Source: JAGWAJ01 sp965215155
Lineage (GTDB): Bacteria; Acidobacteriota; Vicinamibacteria; Vicinamibacterales; UBA8438
Reading direction: 5' to 3'
Length of the DNA: 64,000 bases
Assembly (NCBI GenBank): GCA_965215155.1
Contig: CBDCCY010000004.1
Span: 2,418,001 to 2,482,000, forward strand
Positions 1 to 7,512 of the stretch are shown piece after piece (the first letter of the stretch is position 1; every line of letters begins with the position of its first letter). The position numbers were made by a program, and so were the translations under genes. The notes under the pieces are model-generated. The model was not told the DNA's origin. It ran no database searches and was given only the letters and a program-made list of their open reading frames with translations.

Positions 1-404
1 GCGACGAGCAGCGGGGCCGGCTTGCGGAGCTGGTGCGTCGCAACCTGCGCACGGTTCGCGCCTACCTGCTCAAGGAGGACTTTCAAGCGCTGTGGGGCTA
101 CGTGTCGCCGTACTGGGCCGGCCGGTTCCTCGACCGCTGGTGCACTCGGACGATGCGCTCGCGGCTCGACCCGATGAAGGAGGTGGCCCGCATGCTGCGC
201 TCGCACCGCGACCTGATCCTGAACTGGTTCCGGGCCCGAGGGCAGTTCTCCAGTGGCATTGTCGAAGGCTTCAACGGGAAGGCCAGAGTGATCACCAAAC
301 GGGCGTATGGCTTCCGCACCTCCGCGGCACTGGAAGTCGCTTTGTATCATGCACTTGGCGACCTGCCCGAACCAGAACTCACCCACAGATTCTGCTGACG
401 AGGC
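1..404 (+). mobile_element. ISL3-family insertion sequence, 3' part (copy A)
   Basis: This is the right-hand part of an ISL3-type element that runs in from the left edge of the window. Its encoded protein end is identical to residues 286-416 of the full copy at 15932-17510. Both copies share the same terminal bases after the transposase stop (CTGCTGACGAGGC), which places the element end at 404. The next eight bases (405-412, CACATTTC) should be one copy of its target duplication; the partner lies outside the window. The element cuts into an ATPase gene. Confidence 0.85.
3..398 (+). CDS. ISL3-family transposase, C-terminal fragment
   Basis: The frame is open from the window edge and encodes the last 131 residues of a DDE transposase of the ISL3 family. 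It matches the C-terminal third of the complete 416-residue copy further along, including the catalytic glutamate in the VEGFNGK segment. The two aspartates and the N-terminal CxxC zinc-binding pairs lie upstream of the window, so nothing can be said about whether this copy is complete. The TGA stop lies inside the inverted terminal repeat, as in the other copy. Confidence 0.9.
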   Translation, partial: DEQRGRLAELVRRNLRTVRAYLLKEDFQALWGYVSPYWAGRFLDRWCTRTMRSRLDPMKEVARMLRSHRDLILNWFRARGQFSSGIVEGFNGKARVITKRAYGFRTSAALEVALYHALGDLPEPELTHRFC

Positions 405-1382
405 CACATTTCTGACGAACGGGTGACCGGCGGATACTCCTCCTGGGCTCCGCTGTTCGAAGTCGTCACGCCATCGAAGGGAGCCCTCGGAGACATGTCG
501 GTCGCGTACAACAACTTCGCCCGGGGTGGCCGGAAGCCGCAGATCGTATGCAGCGATCAGATGGCTGTCCTGTGTCAGCTCATGAGCTCGGCACGGTTCT
601 ATCCAGGCCACAAGAAGGCCCAGACGAAGATCCCGGCCGTAGCACGGCAGTTCCACGAACAGCTCTCGACCATCACCTTCTTGGATCCGCGTCCGTCGTT
701 GATGAGGGGCTACAGCTTCAAGAGCGAGCAGCGTCTGACCGAGACTGGCGGCAACCTATCTGGTGTCCTACACAATCTGTGCCAGGACGAAGAGGCCAGG
801 GCGCAGGTTCTCGAACTCGTACGAGCGCTGCCGGAGCAGGATATCCAGGAGATCGGCTTCATCGAGACCCCACGCGGCGAGGTAATGGTCGCGCTGACCG
901 AGACGTTCGGCGGGCACGCGGCGCCCTATGACGCCACTCTCCTGTCCGACGGGACGCTCCGAGTCCTGGCGATTGCGGCTGCGGTTCTGTCAGCTCCGGG
1001 CGGGTTGGTCGTGATCGAGGAGATCGACAACGGTGTCCACCCGAGCCGTGCCGGCCAGCTTCTCGACCAAATCTCCCGGATCGCGAAGGCGCGGGATCTT
1101 CGGGTGCTCATCAGTAGTCACAACCCGGCTCTGCTGGATGCCCTACCGGACGACGCCGTTCCTCACGTGGTGTTCTGCTACCGCGATCCAGACGATGGAT
1201 CGAGCCGACTGATTCGCTTGGTGGACGTGCCGGACTACCCGGAGCTGATTGCACAGGGGCCCGTCGGCCATCTGATGACCCGCGGCATCCTGGATCGGTT
1301 CGTGAAGGAGCATCCTGGCCCGGAGCAGCGGAAGGAACGTGCCCAGACCTGGTTGAACGAGCTTCGGAAGCAGGCAGGCTAG
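405..1382 (+). pseudogene. AAA/SMC-like ATPase, 5'-truncated by ISL3
   Basis: About 325 codons are open from the IS border to a TAG stop. The protein carries a Walker B/signature region (GLVVIEEIDNGVHP, near 1000-1045) and a histidine switch (SSHNPALLDALP, near 1110), the arrangement of stand-alone AAA_15/AAA_21 (RecF/OLD-like) ATPases. No Walker A motif is present, because the 5' part has been replaced by the ISL3 copy that ends at 404. A GTG at 423 could start a fragment, but it would lack the nucleotide-binding loop. Such ATPases are often the larger partner of a nuclease. Here a PIN gene lies just downstream, separated only by an ISAzo13 insertion that begins 3 bp after the stop codon. 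Confidence 0.75.
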
Positions 1383-1384
1383 TG

Positions 1385-2697
1385 GTTAGGACTCTCGCCG
1401 TAATAAAGTGTCCGTTACGCGGGCCGGGGTAACAGGCTGTAGTTCCACTCGCCATGAAACGCATCGCGCTTGATGGACAGCCTGTCCATCTCCTCGTCCG
1501 TGACTCCCCGACCGGTTGGATAGCTGGCCTCGTCCAGCTCCGACCGGATGGTCAGGCCGCCTTGCGTAGTCGTCGCGCCGATCACGTTCACCACCACCTC
1601 GTGACTCACCAGCGGTCGGCCACGCCAGTTCTCCGTAATGTGGCAGAACATCCGGTGCTCGATCTTGTTCCACTTGCTGGTGCCCGGCGGAAAGTGGCAC
1701 ACCGAGATCCGCAGCCCGAGCGCGTCGGCCAGCTTCTGCAACTCGAACTTCCACAGCCGGCTGCGGCTGCTGTTGGAACCGCCTCCGTCCGCCGTGAGCA
1801 GCAACCGTGTGGCCGCCGGATAGGCGTGACGCCCCATCTGCAGCCACCAGCGCCGCACCGTCTCCACCGCGAACTCCGCCGTGTCGTGGTCAACGCCGAC
1901 GCTCACCCAGCCCGTGTTCGCCGTCAGGTCGTAGACCCCGTAGGGAATCGCCTTGCCGAGCTCCGGGTCGATGAAGTCATGAACCTTCACCTCCTCCGGT
2001 TTCCCCTTCGGACGCCATTCCCGGCCGCCGTTGCGGTAGCGACCGACCAATTCCTTCTTCTTCGTGTCGATCGAGGCCACCGGCTGCCCCAGGCGTTGGA
2101 ACGCCCGCACGCGCCGCGCGATGCGTCGGAACTGCGCATCCCGGTCCGGATGCTGACGGCCTTCGAGCGTCTTGCGGTTGGCCTGCAAGCTATAGCCCAG
2201 CTCGTGCAGCAGGCGGTTCACCGTGCGCTCGCTGACCCGATGTCCTTCCGCCCCCAGTTGCTCCGCCAAGCGCGCCGCGCTGCTGCAGGTCCAGCGCAGC
2301 GGCCCCTGCGGGTCTCCCCGTGTGAACGGGTCGAGCAGACGCTCCAACGCCTGCACGAGGCCCGGATCGCGATCCACCAGCGCCTTGCGTCCGCCCCCCG
2401 GAGCGCGCACCCGAGGCCCGCCCGCCCCCGGCTCCGGCGGCGTGGCCGAATCCAGTTCCCGCACGCCGGCCCGAACCGTGCCGCGCGACAGCCCGGTCGC
2501 CTCTGCAACCCGCGCAATCCCCCCGCGTCCAATGGCGCGGGCTTCCGCCGCAGCCCAAAGGCGCCGCGTGCGTTCGTCCAACAGCGGCCTCAGCACGTTG
2601 AACTTCCCTTGCACCGCTTGCGTTACCGCGTTCATAGCGCCGACCATAGCAGAAACGGCCGCCAAAGGGGCAAGTTATTCTGGCGCTCCGCCTTAGC
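1385..2697 (-). mobile_element. ISAzo13-family insertion sequence
   Basis: The element carries a single transposase gene. Its ends are imperfect inverted repeats: inward from the left, GTTAGGACTCTCGCCGTAAT, and from the right, CTAAGGCGGAGCGCCAGAAT, followed by similar TAA and TT blocks. I could not find a convincing target duplication, so the borders are good to a few bases. It separates an ATPase fragment from a PIN gene that probably formed one transcription unit. Confidence 0.8.
1415..2665 (-). CDS. ISAzo13-family transposase
   Basis: The 416-residue protein looks complete. The N-terminus has a helix-turn-helix region (about residues 45-75, with the GLSRGTVR segment). The RNase H-like core carries a plausible DDE triad: D200 (SIDTKKKELVG), D293 (LLTADGGGSN) and E336 (KWNKIEHRMF), each in the context usual for ISAzo13 transposases. 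The reading frame is intact, so this copy may be functional. The start is uncertain: ATG at 2665 or the internal ATG at 2635, which fits the family's usual N-terminus better. Confidence 0.9.
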   Translation of the reverse strand: MAAVSAMVGAMNAVTQAVQGKFNVLRPLLDERTRRLWAAAEARAIGRGGIARVAEATGLSRGTVRAGVRELDSATPPEPGAGGPRVRAPGGGRKALVDRDPGLVQALERLLDPFTRGDPQGPLRWTCSSAARLAEQLGAEGHRVSERTVNRLLHELGYSLQANRKTLEGRQHPDRDAQFRRIARRVRAFQRLGQPVASIDTKKKELVGRYRNGGREWRPKGKPEEVKVHDFIDPELGKAIPYGVYDLTANTGWVSVGVDHDTAEFAVETVRRWWLQMGRHAYPAATRLLLTADGGGSNSSRSRLWKFELQKLADALGLRISVCHFPPGTSKWNKIEHRMFCHITENWRGRPLVSHEVVVNVIGATTTQGGLTIRSELDEASYPTGRGVTDEEMDRLSIKRDAFHGEWNYSLLPRPA

Positions 2698-2723
2698 GTT
2701 ACGGGCCGCAGCGGTACGCCTCC

Positions 2724-3184
2724 ATGCCGCCAATAGTCATTGTCGACACCAGCGTCTTGTTGAACGTGCTCGACGTTCCCGGTCTCAACCAGCGTCGCGC
2801 AACCGTGCTGGCTCGGTTCGGGGAGTTGGTGAATGCCGCTGCCAACCTGCTCCTGCCGATGGGCGCCGTCTTCGAGACGGGCAACCACATCGCACAGCTC
2901 CCGGACGGTCGGCAGAGGCGACGGTATGCGGAGATGTATCGGGACCGGGTGCAAGAGGCGGCGGTGGGGCGGCACCATGGACTCTGGTCCCCAGCCCGGA
3001 CACCAGTCAGTTGGCGGACTTGCTGGGCAGCTTTCCGGAATCCGCGATGCAGGGCGTCGGCCTGGTCGATCTCTCCATCGTCAAGGCGTGGGAACGTGCC
3101 TGCGCTCGCCACCCCCGCCGGCGCGTCAGCATTTGGTCGCTCGATCACCATCTCGCGGGCTATGACCAGCGCCCTCATCGCTGA
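2724..3184 (+). pseudogene. PIN-domain nuclease, frameshifted
   Basis: The first about 80 codons from ATG 2724 encode a PIN N-terminus (IVIVDTSVLLNVLDVPG with the first acidic residue, then MGAVFETGNHIAQL). After about 2955 the homologous sequence continues in another frame (PWTLVPSPDTSQLADLL, then GLVDLSIVKAWE and VSIWSLDHHLAGYD), ending with a TGA at 3182. One base has therefore been gained or lost around 2955-2985, in a G-rich stretch. The intact protein would be about 153 residues and would keep the acidic residues of the PIN active site. It lies downstream of the ATPase fragment, from which ISAzo13 separates it; the two probably formed an ATPase-nuclease operon. Confidence 0.75.
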
Positions 3185-3189
3185 TCACG

Positions 3190-3920
3190 GAAGGGGTCGT
3201 TCGGCCTTCTCGTGACCGGGATAGGCGGCGGCGCTGATGCCCGCCTGCGGAAGGAGGCGGCCTGGGCGCCGGCCGAACAGCAGGAGGCCCGCTGCGCTTG
3301 CCATGACGCGGTCGCGGTCCTCGACCATCAACTCCGCGTTCACGAGCTGGCGGATCCAGGCGTCGCGATCGCTGTCCCTTGGGGCAGTACTGCCCACGCA
3401 CGTCGCGGAAGTAGTTGACCAGACGCCGGTGGTCAAGGTCGTCGAACGAAGAGCCGGGAAGCGGTCGCCGGTCGTACGGCAGGCGTCCCGACTACATGTA
3501 CAGCCGAGCCTTTTCCTCGTCGGACGCGTCGCGCGTCGTCGTGCCGGCGCGCGTCTGCGTGACCCAGGCCGACCCGCGCTTGGCCTTGTACGGCTTGTCC
3601 GGGGCGTCCGCCGGCAGCGGGATGACGCCGACCCGCGCTCCGTCCCAGTCGATGGTCTCCCAATAAGGGATCGTCGCCGGCCGGACATGCGCGCGCGCAA
3701 TCTCCATGACCCTTTCCTCGACCGCCTTCGGATCGCGCGCGAGACCGCAGACGGTTCCGTCGTCGTCGACGCCAGCAGGATGCGACCGCCCCGGAAGTTG
3801 AGCAGCGCCGCCATCTCGCGCGGCCAGCCGTTCCGACCGTACGTCGTCACGCTTGAACTCGACGCCCGAGCTCTTGCCGTCCGAAGCGACTCAGCGAGCT
3901 CCGCGCGTCATGGTGCGTCA
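3190..3920 (-). pseudogene. AlbA_2 (Schlafen-type) domain protein, multiply frameshifted
   Basis: On the minus strand, pieces of an AlbA_2/ATP-binding protein can be followed through at least three frames. They are GKSSGVEFKRDDVRSERL near 3860, EMAALLNFRGGRILL near 3800, the core EIARAHVRPATIPYWETIDW through GDKPYK-like and TRDASDEEKARLYM at 3492-3707, and ELMVEDRDRVMASAAGLLLF with GISAAAYPGHEKAE near 3200-3320. The order and spacing match the family, but no frame spans it and the 3' part is lost next to the PIN pseudogene. Family members are accessory proteins, often annotated as transcriptional regulators or helicase-like. Confidence 0.65.
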
Positions 3921-4007
3921 CACGTTGCGGTGAGAGCGTGCCTTCTCCACTGTAGATGCCGACCGCCGCGAGCGCTCGTCGGTCCGCGGCGGGAGCGAGC
4001 GGTAGTT

Positions 4008-4214
4008 CTACTCGTCCGCAGCGTCGGCGGGAGCGGCACTCTCCGCGGCGACCTGCAGGACAGCCGCGACGTTGCTTGCCTCCTCTGCGGTCATTCTCGA
4101 TTCCCAGGTCTTGGCCTCGGCGACAAGGCGGAGAACGACCGTCTCGCCATCCGTCTCGATGTCCACGTTGTAGGTGTCCGGATCGGCTGTTTCGAGTGTC
4201 GTGTGGATTCTCAT
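4008..4214 (-). CDS. Small acidic hypothetical protein
   Basis: This is a 68-residue protein rich in Glu, Asp and Thr, without a signal peptide or membrane segment. Regular alternation in the first half (TYNVDIETDGETVVLRLVA) suggests a small beta-sheet fold, followed by an Ala-rich helix. Codon use has the strong third-position GC of neighbouring genes, and the acidic composition differs from the Arg/Pro-rich proteins of spurious frames here, which is why I accept it. It sits between the AlbA_2 pseudogene and a membrane protein on the same strand. I do not recognise a family. Confidence 0.5.
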   Translation of the reverse strand: MRIHTTLETADPDTYNVDIETDGETVVLRLVAEAKTWESRMTAEEASNVAAVLQVAAESAAPADAADE

Positions 4215-4262
4215 AGGCGAGTTCCCTCCGTTTCCATGTCGGCGGCGTCGCCCAGCGCGGGG

Positions 4263-5096
4263 TTACAGCTCGACCCCCAGTGGCCCCTTCAGGGCGAAGC
4301 CGAACACGAGCGACAGCGCGAAGAACGCCACCAGCCAGTGGAGGGGCCAGCCGAAGGCCCGCATGTCGAGGGCCGCATAGCCGATCTCCACCGCCTCGAT
4401 GGCGTGATCGGCGGCGATCGGCGGCTCGCCTGGGTAGAGCAGCGTATCGACTATGCCCCGGCCGGTGCGCCGGCTCGGGACGGGCCCCCACCCGTCACCC
4501 GCGATCAGGTGCGTCTCGATGGACGCGTCTCCGACGTGGACGACGAGCCGGTGCTCGCCGGCGGCGTCGGCGCGGATGCGCCACGCCACCTCGCTCGCCG
4601 AGGGCATGCGGACGGCCGGCGTCTCGACCGTGATTCCGCTGCCGGCCTCGAGGCGCGCCGGTGCCGCCAGGACGTCCGCGTCGCGGACGAAGGCCTTGAC
4701 CACCGCCGCCTCGCCCGGCGCGAGCGGCTGGACCGCGAAGCGCAGATTGAGCTGCGTCATGATCAGCAGCACCGGGACGAGCAGCACCACCATCGGGACG
4801 AGGGCGAGCCGCATGTAGCGCAACGTGTCGCCGAAGATGCGGCGCTGCAGGCGCAGGATGACGCCGACGTCGCGCTGGAACAGGCGCACGCCGATCAGGT
4901 TGCCCCGAATCTGCTCGCGAAGCTGCCGGATGCGGTCCTGATCCGATGTCTTCCCGAAGATCCAGACCATGGCGGCGCCGCTCAGGGCGGAGATGACCAG
5001 CATCGCCCATATCGGAGGCAGGGCCCGGAACGGCCAGCAGAGCAGGTCGAAGAGGGGGGTCAGGCCCCGGTTGACCGCGTCGACGAGAGTGACCAC
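4263..5096 (-). CDS. Membrane protein resembling EMC3/TMCO1 (DUF106, Oxa1 superfamily)
   Basis: The protein has 277 residues and a GTG start. Hydrophobic segments lie at about residues 14-45, 95-115 and 252-270. A charged, probably coiled-coil stretch (about 50-92) lies between the first and second, and an extracytoplasmic beta-rich domain (about 120-240) before the last. The N-terminal half, with a membrane anchor, a charged helical hairpin and then a membrane helix, recalls the DUF106/EMC3 branch of Oxa1/YidC insertases. The C-terminal domain is unlike them. This is a topology-based guess, not a motif match. It is the last gene of a minus-strand run that includes two phosphatase-superfamily enzymes and a sulfotransferase. 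Confidence 0.55.
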   Translation of the reverse strand: MVTLVDAVNRGLTPLFDLLCWPFRALPPIWAMLVISALSGAAMVWIFGKTSDQDRIRQLREQIRGNLIGVRLFQRDVGVILRLQRRIFGDTLRYMRLALVPMVVLLVPVLLIMTQLNLRFAVQPLAPGEAAVVKAFVRDADVLAAPARLEAGSGITVETPAVRMPSASEVAWRIRADAAGEHRLVVHVGDASIETHLIAGDGWGPVPSRRTGRGIVDTLLYPGEPPIAADHAIEAVEIGYAALDMRAFGWPLHWLVAFFALSLVFGFALKGPLGVEL

Positions 5097-5135
5097 GAGT
5101 GCATCCCGGCTACGAAGTGACCACGGTGCAGCCCG

Positions 5136-5327
5136 CTACGAGATGTAGCCGAGGCCCTTCAGCCGCTTCCGGATCTCGTCCTCGGAGTCGGCGTCCTCGA
5201 GCTTGGCGATCTCCTTCTCCAACGCGTGCGCGATGAACTCGTCGACACTCGCATAGCCGGCGATGCCGGCGTAGCGCTTGGCTTTGTCGAGCAGCGCCTT
5301 GTCGATCTTCACCCTGGAACCGAACAT
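5136..5327 (-). CDS. Small protein with RHH-like N-terminus
   Basis: The 63-residue protein begins SRVKIDKALLDKAKRYAGIAGYASVDEFIAHALEK, a short strand plus two helices as in ribbon-helix-helix regulators or CopG-like antitoxins. It ends in an acidic helix and the motif KRLKGLGYIS. A GGGAGA ribosome-binding site lies a few bases before the ATG. It is packed between the phosphatase-superfamily gene and the membrane protein on the same strand, 33 bp after the former. No toxin partner is visible. A DNA-binding role is only an inference from the predicted fold. Confidence 0.6.
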   Translation of the reverse strand: MFGSRVKIDKALLDKAKRYAGIAGYASVDEFIAHALEKEIAKLEDADSEDEIRKRLKGLGYIS

Positions 5328-5360
5328 CGAACCGTCTCCCTGATTGCGTTTCCCGCGTGA

Positions 5361-7442
5361 TCAGTGTCCGATGGCGTCCTCGCCGATCGTCTCGGGCCCC
5401 GGCGGCAGGCCGAACTCGTCGAGGACGGCGACCGTGACGTCGTAGAGCGCCGGTTGCGCTAGCGCGATCTCCCGGTTCGTGAGCAGCACGCCCGGCACGA
5501 GCCGGTAGTCGTTCTGGTGGTCGCCGCTCCAGGCCTCGTCGTTGTCCCCGAAGACCCCGTGCGGGAACTCGCCGAGCGGACTCTCCCACGACGACCGGTA
5601 GCCGCGGCTGTAGCCGACGACGATGTCGGGCGCCTCATTGGCGTAGGGGCCGCGGAGCTCCCGCCGCGACCGGTAGACCAGCGATACCGGGGACCGGCCG
5701 GTCCGCTCGTCGACCATCGCCAGCAGATCCGCCTCGAGCCGATCGAGCAGCGCCTCGTACTCCGCCCCCGGGGCGACGATGCCCTGCTCCTCACGACCGG
5801 CCAGGTTGACGTAGAGGCCCTGGAGCCCGAGCGCATAGGCGGTCGTGCGGCTCCAGTCGACGTTGAGGAAGAGCGGGGACTCGCCCTGCCGCGACGGGTC
5901 GCGGAGCGCCACGTACCCCTGCTCGACGAGCCACGAGTTGAGCTGCACCGTCCAGTACCAGGGGGTGAAACCGTGGTCCGACATCACGATGAGCGTCGTC
6001 CGCTCGTCGTCCCCGATCCATTCCACCACCCGCCCGAGCGCCTCGTCCATCTCCTCGTAGAGCGTGGCGAGCCCCGCGGCGAGGAGGTCGTCCTCGACGA
6101 AGGCGGGGTGCTCGGGGTCGGCGAAGTGGTGGAGCATGTGGCTCCCCTGGTCGACGCTCGAGAAGTAGAAGAAGAGGAAGCCCTCGTCGAACCCGGCCAG
6201 CGCATGGTCGAGGGCCCGGCGCTGCTCGCCGTAGACGAAGCGCGCCTGGTCCCAGAACTCGCGGGCCGTGAAGACGCCGTCCAGGTAGGCGTCGGTGTCC
6301 TCGGGCAGCTCCTGCGTGTAGAAGCGGTCGAGCGCCGCGCTCAGCTCAGCGGCCCAGTTCGTGGGGGTCGAGAGCGGCAGGGCGGGGTTGGACGGGTCGA
6401 TCTGGAGCGGCGTGACGTAGAGCCGGAAGTCGGGGCGGACCTCCTGGAGGTAGAAGCGCGCCGCCGCGCCGACCCCGGCCACGAAGGGCACGGCCTCGAA
6501 CTCGACGCCCACCCAGTCGCTCCACTCGCCTTCGTTTAGGACGATCTCGGCGTCCTGGATGACGATCTTCGCGGCCGGGGCGTCCGGGTCGAGCAGGACC
6601 TCGAAATCGATCGCCAGATCGGGATTCTCGTAGTCGGGCTCCCCGCCGGTGAGGCGCGCGGCGCCCGACTCCGACGGCAGGCGGCGAAACGTGTTCGGGG
6701 GGCCGACGAGCCGCGCCAGGACGCGGTAATCGACCACCTCGACGAGTTGGAAGGCGCCGCCCGACAGATCGTCGGCGTTCGCCGGCGGGTAGTCGGCGTA
6801 GAGCGCGTAGGTGCCTGAGGTGCCGAGCACGTCCGGCGTCCCCATGCCGGACAGCGACCGACCGCCCGCCTCCACCGGCGGGAAGTTCATCGGCATCCGG
6901 TAGATCGTGGTCGGGACGCCGGCGTCCTCGAGGATCTCCCACAGCGCGCGCCCCCGCCGCACCAGCTCGACGCCGCCCCCGGTGAGCGGCAGCTCCCACG
7001 AGCCGAAGCGCAGGCTGCGTCCGGCCGGCAGCACGCGGTAGGTGGGCGGGTACATCTCGATCGTCGCCGCTTCGCGGTGCAGGAAGTCGAACACCCCGTG
7101 CCCGCCGGGGTCCATGCCGGTGATGAAGTTGGACCAGGCGACCGGGCTGAGCGGCGGCATGCTGGTCTCGAGCGGCGCGAAGCTCCCTTCGGCGGCGAGG
7201 CGCGCGAAGTTGGGGAGCCGGTCTTCATCCATGAAGCGCTGAAGATAGCCGGGGTCCATGCCGTCGATGCCGAGCACGATGACGCGCCGGCCGTCGGGAG
7301 CGCCCGCGGATCCGCAACCGGCCGTGATCGCGCTGGTGGTCCCGAGCGCGCCGAGCAGGGCTGCGGCGAGCAGCTCCCGCGCGACCCGCGGCCCGTTCCG
7401 ACCGAGGTGGGCGCGTCGCTCCGGGCCGGGGCCCGACTTCAC
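5361..7442 (-). CDS. Alkaline phosphatase superfamily lipoprotein (type I phosphodiesterase/NPP-like) 1
   Basis: The protein has 693 residues and a GTG start. A lipobox-like segment (SAITAGC, Cys43) follows a hydrophobic stretch, so it is likely a lipoprotein. The phosphodiesterase domain begins with the metal ligand in VIVLGIDGMDPGYL (D60). The nucleophile position lies in SPVAWSNFITG and is Ser104, where many relatives have Thr. Further metal motifs are SSVDQGSHMLHH, VMSDHGF and WSGDHQNDY. The substrate is unknown; relatives cleave phosphodiesters or phosphonates, or transfer headgroups. It follows a paralogue by 70 bp, in the same run as a sulfotransferase, so a joint role in surface glycan or lipid modification is possible. 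Confidence 0.85.
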   Translation of the reverse strand: MKSGPGPERRAHLGRNGPRVARELLAAALLGALGTTSAITAGCGSAGAPDGRRVIVLGIDGMDPGYLQRFMDEDRLPNFARLAAEGSFAPLETSMPPLSPVAWSNFITGMDPGGHGVFDFLHREAATIEMYPPTYRVLPAGRSLRFGSWELPLTGGGVELVRRGRALWEILEDAGVPTTIYRMPMNFPPVEAGGRSLSGMGTPDVLGTSGTYALYADYPPANADDLSGGAFQLVEVVDYRVLARLVGPPNTFRRLPSESGAARLTGGEPDYENPDLAIDFEVLLDPDAPAAKIVIQDAEIVLNEGEWSDWVGVEFEAVPFVAGVGAAARFYLQEVRPDFRLYVTPLQIDPSNPALPLSTPTNWAAELSAALDRFYTQELPEDTDAYLDGVFTAREFWDQARFVYGEQRRALDHALAGFDEGFLFFYFSSVDQGSHMLHHFADPEHPAFVEDDLLAAGLATLYEEMDEALGRVVEWIGDDERTTLIVMSDHGFTPWYWTVQLNSWLVEQGYVALRDPSRQGESPLFLNVDWSRTTAYALGLQGLYVNLAGREEQGIVAPGAEYEALLDRLEADLLAMVDERTGRSPVSLVYRSRRELRGPYANEAPDIVVGYSRGYRSSWESPLGEFPHGVFGDNDEAWSGDHQNDYRLVPGVLLTNREIALAQPALYDVTVAVLDEFGLPPGPETIGEDAIGH

Positions 7443-7512
7443 GGGCCGCTCTCCGCGCCGTCCGCGGGGCCGCCATCGCCGGCGTACCTGCGCGCCGGCA
7501 CGGCGTCCGGGT

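Noticed and set aside
1454..3184. A 576-codon plus-strand frame through the ISAzo13 element
   Set aside because: Most of it is the antisense of the transposase. Only its last about 75 codons are meaningful, as the second half of the frameshifted PIN gene.
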